A stretch of 64,000 bases of DNA from Embiotoca jacksoni (lineage: Eukaryota; Chordata; Actinopteri; Embiotocidae). How positions within the stretch are numbered: position 1 is the stretch's first letter; the number at the start of each line of letters is the position of its first letter. A program made the position numbers and the translations under genes. The DNA is taken from the NCBI GenBank assembly GCA_022577435.1, contig JAKOON010000055.1, positions 1,447,401-1,511,400 on the forward strand. Reading direction: 5' to 3'. The notes beneath the pieces were generated by a model, which saw only the letters and a list, made by a program, of their open reading frames with translations, was not told the origin of the DNA and ran no database searches. Below are positions 60,812 to 64,000 of the stretch, piece by piece.

Positions 60812-61106
60812 ACAAACCACGCACAAACACACAATACATACCACACATTGATACCAGTCACAGGACTGCGATGACTCGACACCGAACATCTGCCGATAAC
60901 AACGTTCACTTCACTGTTCAAATTCAGTCTGCTGTTTAAAACGTAACGTGATGGAAACGTGGTGAAATAAATAGAAATATTTATTATGAATATAAATGAG
61001 AATATATTTCAGTCATGATTTGAGAAAAACTCCCTCCTGAAAAAGTGACAAACTTGTCGTTCAGCCTTCTGAAGATCAATGAAAACCTTCGTTGTCGTTT
61101 TTTCAG
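60075..61106. other. Intergenic or inf2 intron; AC microsatellite
   Basis: An (AC)n run of about 20 units lies at 60769-60812. No domain-bearing ORF is visible. Confidence 0.5.
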
Positions 61107-61853
61107 ATTTCGGTCGCCACGGCAGCCAAAACCAAATGGGAGGCCTTGAAAGGCCGGCTGACCGCGACGCCCGCCGCGGACCCGGACGCCGCGCTGGAGG
61201 CGAACCTGGAGAGCGCCGACCCCGAACTCTGCATCCGACTGCTGCAGGTCCGCCCGGCGGGAGCCGCAGGACGCTCCGACTTTAAACAACCGGACGCGCC
61301 CTGAAGGATCCTCCTGTCAACTCACATCTCCCATTATTCCCCCTTCAGGTTCCCACCGTGGTGAACTACTCGGGTTTGCGGCGGCAGTTGGAGGCCAGCG
61401 ATCAGTCCTGGATGGTGCTGTTCCTGGAGCTGCGGGGTCTGGACCTCCTGATGGAGGCGCTGGAGCGAATGTCGGGTCGCGGCTCCCCTCGGATCTCCGA
61501 AGCTCTGCTGCAGCTGACCTGCGTCGCCTGCGTCCGGGCCGTCATGAACTCGGCCGCGGGGCTGCACTTCATCCTGGACAACGAGGGCTACGTCAGGACC
61601 CTGACGCAGGGTGGGTGGAGGCGAGCATGGGTCAGAGTGGATGTATGTTTTCCGTTAGTCACACTCGCACCTGGAGCAGCCAAGACGTGGGTTGCGGGTG
61701 GGCGGGGCTCCCCTCCTCTCTGACTCCGCCATCCTCTCTGAGCCCGCCCTCTTGCCTTGTGTCCCCCTCAGCTCTGGACATGTCCAATGTCATGGTGAAG
61801 ATGCAGGTGTCGGAACTGCTGATGGCTTCTGGTGAACTGCTGAAGTCGAGCAG
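61107..61853 (+). pseudogene. inf2: inf2 N-terminal exons, truncated by an NLR 5' unit
   Basis: Three exons, 61107-61247, 61349-61610 and 61772-61853, splice in frame and match the diaphanous-inhibitory domain of inverted formin 2 (ANLESADPELCIRLLQ, VVNYSGLR, SGRGSPRISEALLQLTC, VRAVMNS, SNVMVKMQVSELL). INF2 nucleates and severs actin filaments, in part on the ER. The first exon reads Ile-Ser-Val where a start Met is expected, so the start is either in an upstream exon or lost. In exon 3 the match ends after SELL. From 61840 the DNA is NLR 5'-unit sequence, including that unit's donor site. No further inf2 exons appear before 64000. It may be a captured 5' fragment rather than the functional locus. 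Confidence 0.8.
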
Positions 61854-62689
61854 GTGAGAATCCTCCCAGACAAATCTGTACATGTCTGATGAACTCTGAC
61901 CTCACCGTGTTGGATCACTGACTGGACCCTAGGAATGTTTCCTGATGTCGATCAGCTGTTTCAAAACGTCTCCTGGATGCTTGTAGGTTTAAATCTTGTT
62001 TCAGAATTTCTCTGTGAGTTAAAGAACATGACTTCAGACTGATTTCCAGGATTGTTGTTGGTGATTACCTGGTAAAGTGAACATCAGTCTGACTGTAATC
62101 TGATCTCGAGTCTTCAGTGAAAACATTCAGAGAATGTCAGAACTGGTTGGACAGCTTTGATCAACTGGAAACAGAAGAGCATTTATTTTAACCTTTTAAT
62201 ACCTGCAGTGTTCAAACAGCCGTCTTACAGCACTGAGACACTCGGTTTCACTCAACACCTGCATCACTAACATTTTGGGGAGGAAAAGTTATTTTAACAT
62301 TTTTATGACGTTGCAGCAGATTTTGGGGATATTAATAAATATTTTGTGGTTACACAAATTCTAGAATTATTGATCTATTTTCTGAGTCAAATTTGAAAAC
62401 ATATGAAATATATTTGGTGTTCAACATTCTGGATTTGTGGAGGAATCTGGGGAAACTTTAAGCAGTTTTAGACTCGTCCTGTTCAGGGCTCAAAGGTGTC
62501 TGTCAGTCCTGAGTTTTAGAGCCATGTTACAGACAGTGATGAGAACTAATGTGTCCTGTGCTGTGAATGTTGTTGTACCTACTGAGCAGGTTGTTGTGTT
62601 TGTGTGAAGCTGTGGGCTCTGCTATGGATCAGTGGGAGGACAGAGAGGACGGAGTCCGTCCCTCTAAAACCACTGAACTGTGGTTTGTC
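61840..62689 (+). repeat. NLR 5' unit R3, fused to inf2 exon
   Basis: It starts inside the candidate untranslated exon (CTGAAGTCGAGCAG then GTGAG) and repeats units R1 and R2 closely to the orphan exon 1 at 62624-62674. It then jumps to a mid-unit position (CTCCATCGAGTGGACAGACAG). Confidence 0.8.
62624..62674 (+). pseudogene. Orphan NLR exon 1 in unit R3
   Basis: MDQWEDREDGVRPSKTT, then a break at the same Thr-Thr codon as in R1. No donor site and no following NLR exons. Confidence 0.8.
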
Positions 62690-63937
62690 AACTCCATCGA
62701 GTGGACAGACAGCAGAGCTGCATCATGTGATGCTGGATTTCTCTGCCACAGGTTAGACTGGTTCTGACTTCACTCTGATGCTTTTAGACTCGGACTCTGA
62801 AGTTATGAGGAAGTGACGGCGTCCTCAGATCAAACGCTCTCAGACACCAGGACTGACGAGGGACAACGAGCAGCTTCTTCTCTCCGAATCTTTCCTCCAC
62901 ACACGAAGGTGGAAAGTGTCTGGAAGTGGACCTGAAGTCGAGCAGGTGAGAATCCTCCCAGAGAAATCTGTACATGTCTGATGAACTCTGACCTCACCGT
63001 GTTGGATCACTGACTGGACCCTAGAAATGTTTCCTGATGTCGTTCGGCTGTTTCAAAACGTCTCCTGGATGCTTGTAGGTTTAAATATTGTTTCAGAATT
63101 TCTCTGAGTTAAAGAACATGACTTCAGACTGATTTCCATGGATTGTTGTTGGTGATTACCTGGTAAAGTGAACATCAGTCTGACTGTAATCTGATCTGGA
63201 GTCTTCAGTGAAAACATTCAGAGAATGTCAGAACTGGTTGGACAGCTTTGATCAACTGTAAACAGAAGAGTATTTATTTTAACCTTTTAATACCTGCAGT
63301 GTTCAAACAGCCGTCTTACAGCAGTGAGACACTCGGTTTAACTCAACACCTCCATCACTAACATTTTGAGGATGAAAAGTTATTTTTACATTTTTATGAC
63401 ATTGTCGCAGCAGATTTGGGGGATATTAATAAATATTTTGTGGATGCACAAATTCCAGAATTATTGATTTATTTTCTGGGTCAAATTTGAAAACATATCA
63501 AATATATTTGGTGTTCAACATTCTGTATTTGTGGAGGAATCTGGGGAAACTTTAAGCAGTTTTAGACTCGTCCTGTTCAGGGATCAAAGGTGTCTGTCAG
63601 TCCTGAGTTTTAGAGCCATGTTACAGACAGTGATGTGAACTAATGTCTCCTGTGCTGTGAACGTTGTTGTACGTACTGAGCAGGTTGTTGTGTTTGAGTG
63701 AAGCTGTGGGCTCTGCTATGGATCCGTGGGAGGAAGGAGAGGACGGAGTCCGTCCCTCTAAAACCACTGATCTTTTCCTGTTTGCTGGAGAGTTTCAATT
63801 CGAGCAATAATTTTACTTGAATTACCTGAACAGGTGTTGCTGGTAGTTTCACTGTTGGACGTGATGCTGGAAACAACATTCAGCTGTTTAACAGCTGCTG
63901 AAATAAAAAAAATAAAAAACTATTTCAGGGGTCAAAT
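62690..63937 (+). repeat. NLR 5' unit R4
   Basis: It begins at the mid-unit point CTCCATCGAGTGG, includes the untranslated-exon donor at about 62945, and ends with the same tail as R1 (GGTGTTGCTGGTAGTTT, then CTATTTCAGGGGTC). It contains an orphan exon 1. Confidence 0.8.
63718..63768 (+). pseudogene. Orphan NLR exon 1 in unit R4
   Basis: Seventeen codons read MDPWEEGEDGVRPSKTT, with three substitutions against the functional exons, and break at the same codon. It is more diverged than R1 and R3. Confidence 0.75.
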
Positions 63938-64000
63938 GAATAAAAAGGCTGTTAAAGAAAAGTGTTTGGGATGAAAAGTCCATTTAAAGCAGACACCTGG
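63938..64000 (+). repeat. Start of NLR 5' unit R5, cut by the window edge
   Basis: The last bases repeat the opening of R1 and R2 (GAATAAAAAGGCTGTTAAAG, then GCAGACACCTGG). The array therefore continues to the right of the window. Confidence 0.75.

Overview
The window is vertebrate nuclear DNA and almost certainly comes from a teleost fish. It has spliced genes with GT-AG introns. Three of them are fish-type NLRC3-like NOD-like receptors carrying the FISNA-NACHT-LRR-B30.2 layout typical of ray-finned fish. The repeats also fit: L2-type LINE, BEL/Pao, Tc1 with long terminal repeats, Helentron and Penelope fragments, solo LTRs, and TATC, AC and GA microsatellites. I cannot name the species.

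Layout. 1-4.1 kb: a strict 10-bp minisatellite, then 5' flank. 4.1-16.7 kb: NLR copy A (11 exons, 1158 aa), with a solo LTR in intron 4 and an antisense L2 LINE in the last intron. 16-20.7 kb: Tc1 remnant, antisense BEL/Pao remnant, TATC satellite and a CpG-rich block. 23.1-24.2 kb: a two-exon secreted pentraxin. 24.5-28.6 kb: dispersed repeats, a LINE RT scrap, and two ~1.4-kb units that each carry the promoter side and first coding exon of an NLR. 28.6-39.3 kb: NLR copy B (11 exons, 1176 aa), with a second solo LTR in intron 2. 39.9-41.6 kb: a Tc1 element with 216-bp ends and an intact 346-aa transposase. 41.6-44.6 kb: a dispersed repeat, a decayed Helentron-type helicase plus endonuclease fragment, and a Penelope-like RT fragment. 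47.0-55.5 kb: NLR copy C (10 exons, 1121 aa). 55-60 kb: a near-identical repeat of the copy A 3' flank. 61.1-61.85 kb: the first coding exons of inf2 (inverted formin 2), cut off by another NLR 5' unit. 61.85-64 kb: more orphan NLR 5' units.

How it fits together. The locus is a tandem NLR array that grew by segmental duplication after several transposons had already inserted. The same L2, Tc1 remnant and internally deleted BEL recur at the same relative places. The three receptors are mosaic: flanks pair A with C, while the L2 deletion junction and parts of FISNA/NACHT pair B with C. This points to unequal crossing-over or gene conversion. Coding simple repeats in exon 2 (Gly-Pro/Glu-Pro) and in a B30.2 loop (poly-Ser) differ in length between copies, and the B30.2 domain is the most divergent part. 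The pentraxin is an unrelated innate-immune gene lying between copies. All splice joints quoted were derived by hand from GT-AG sites and phase bookkeeping. All three NLR models and the pentraxin model close in frame without internal stops, but none has transcript support here.
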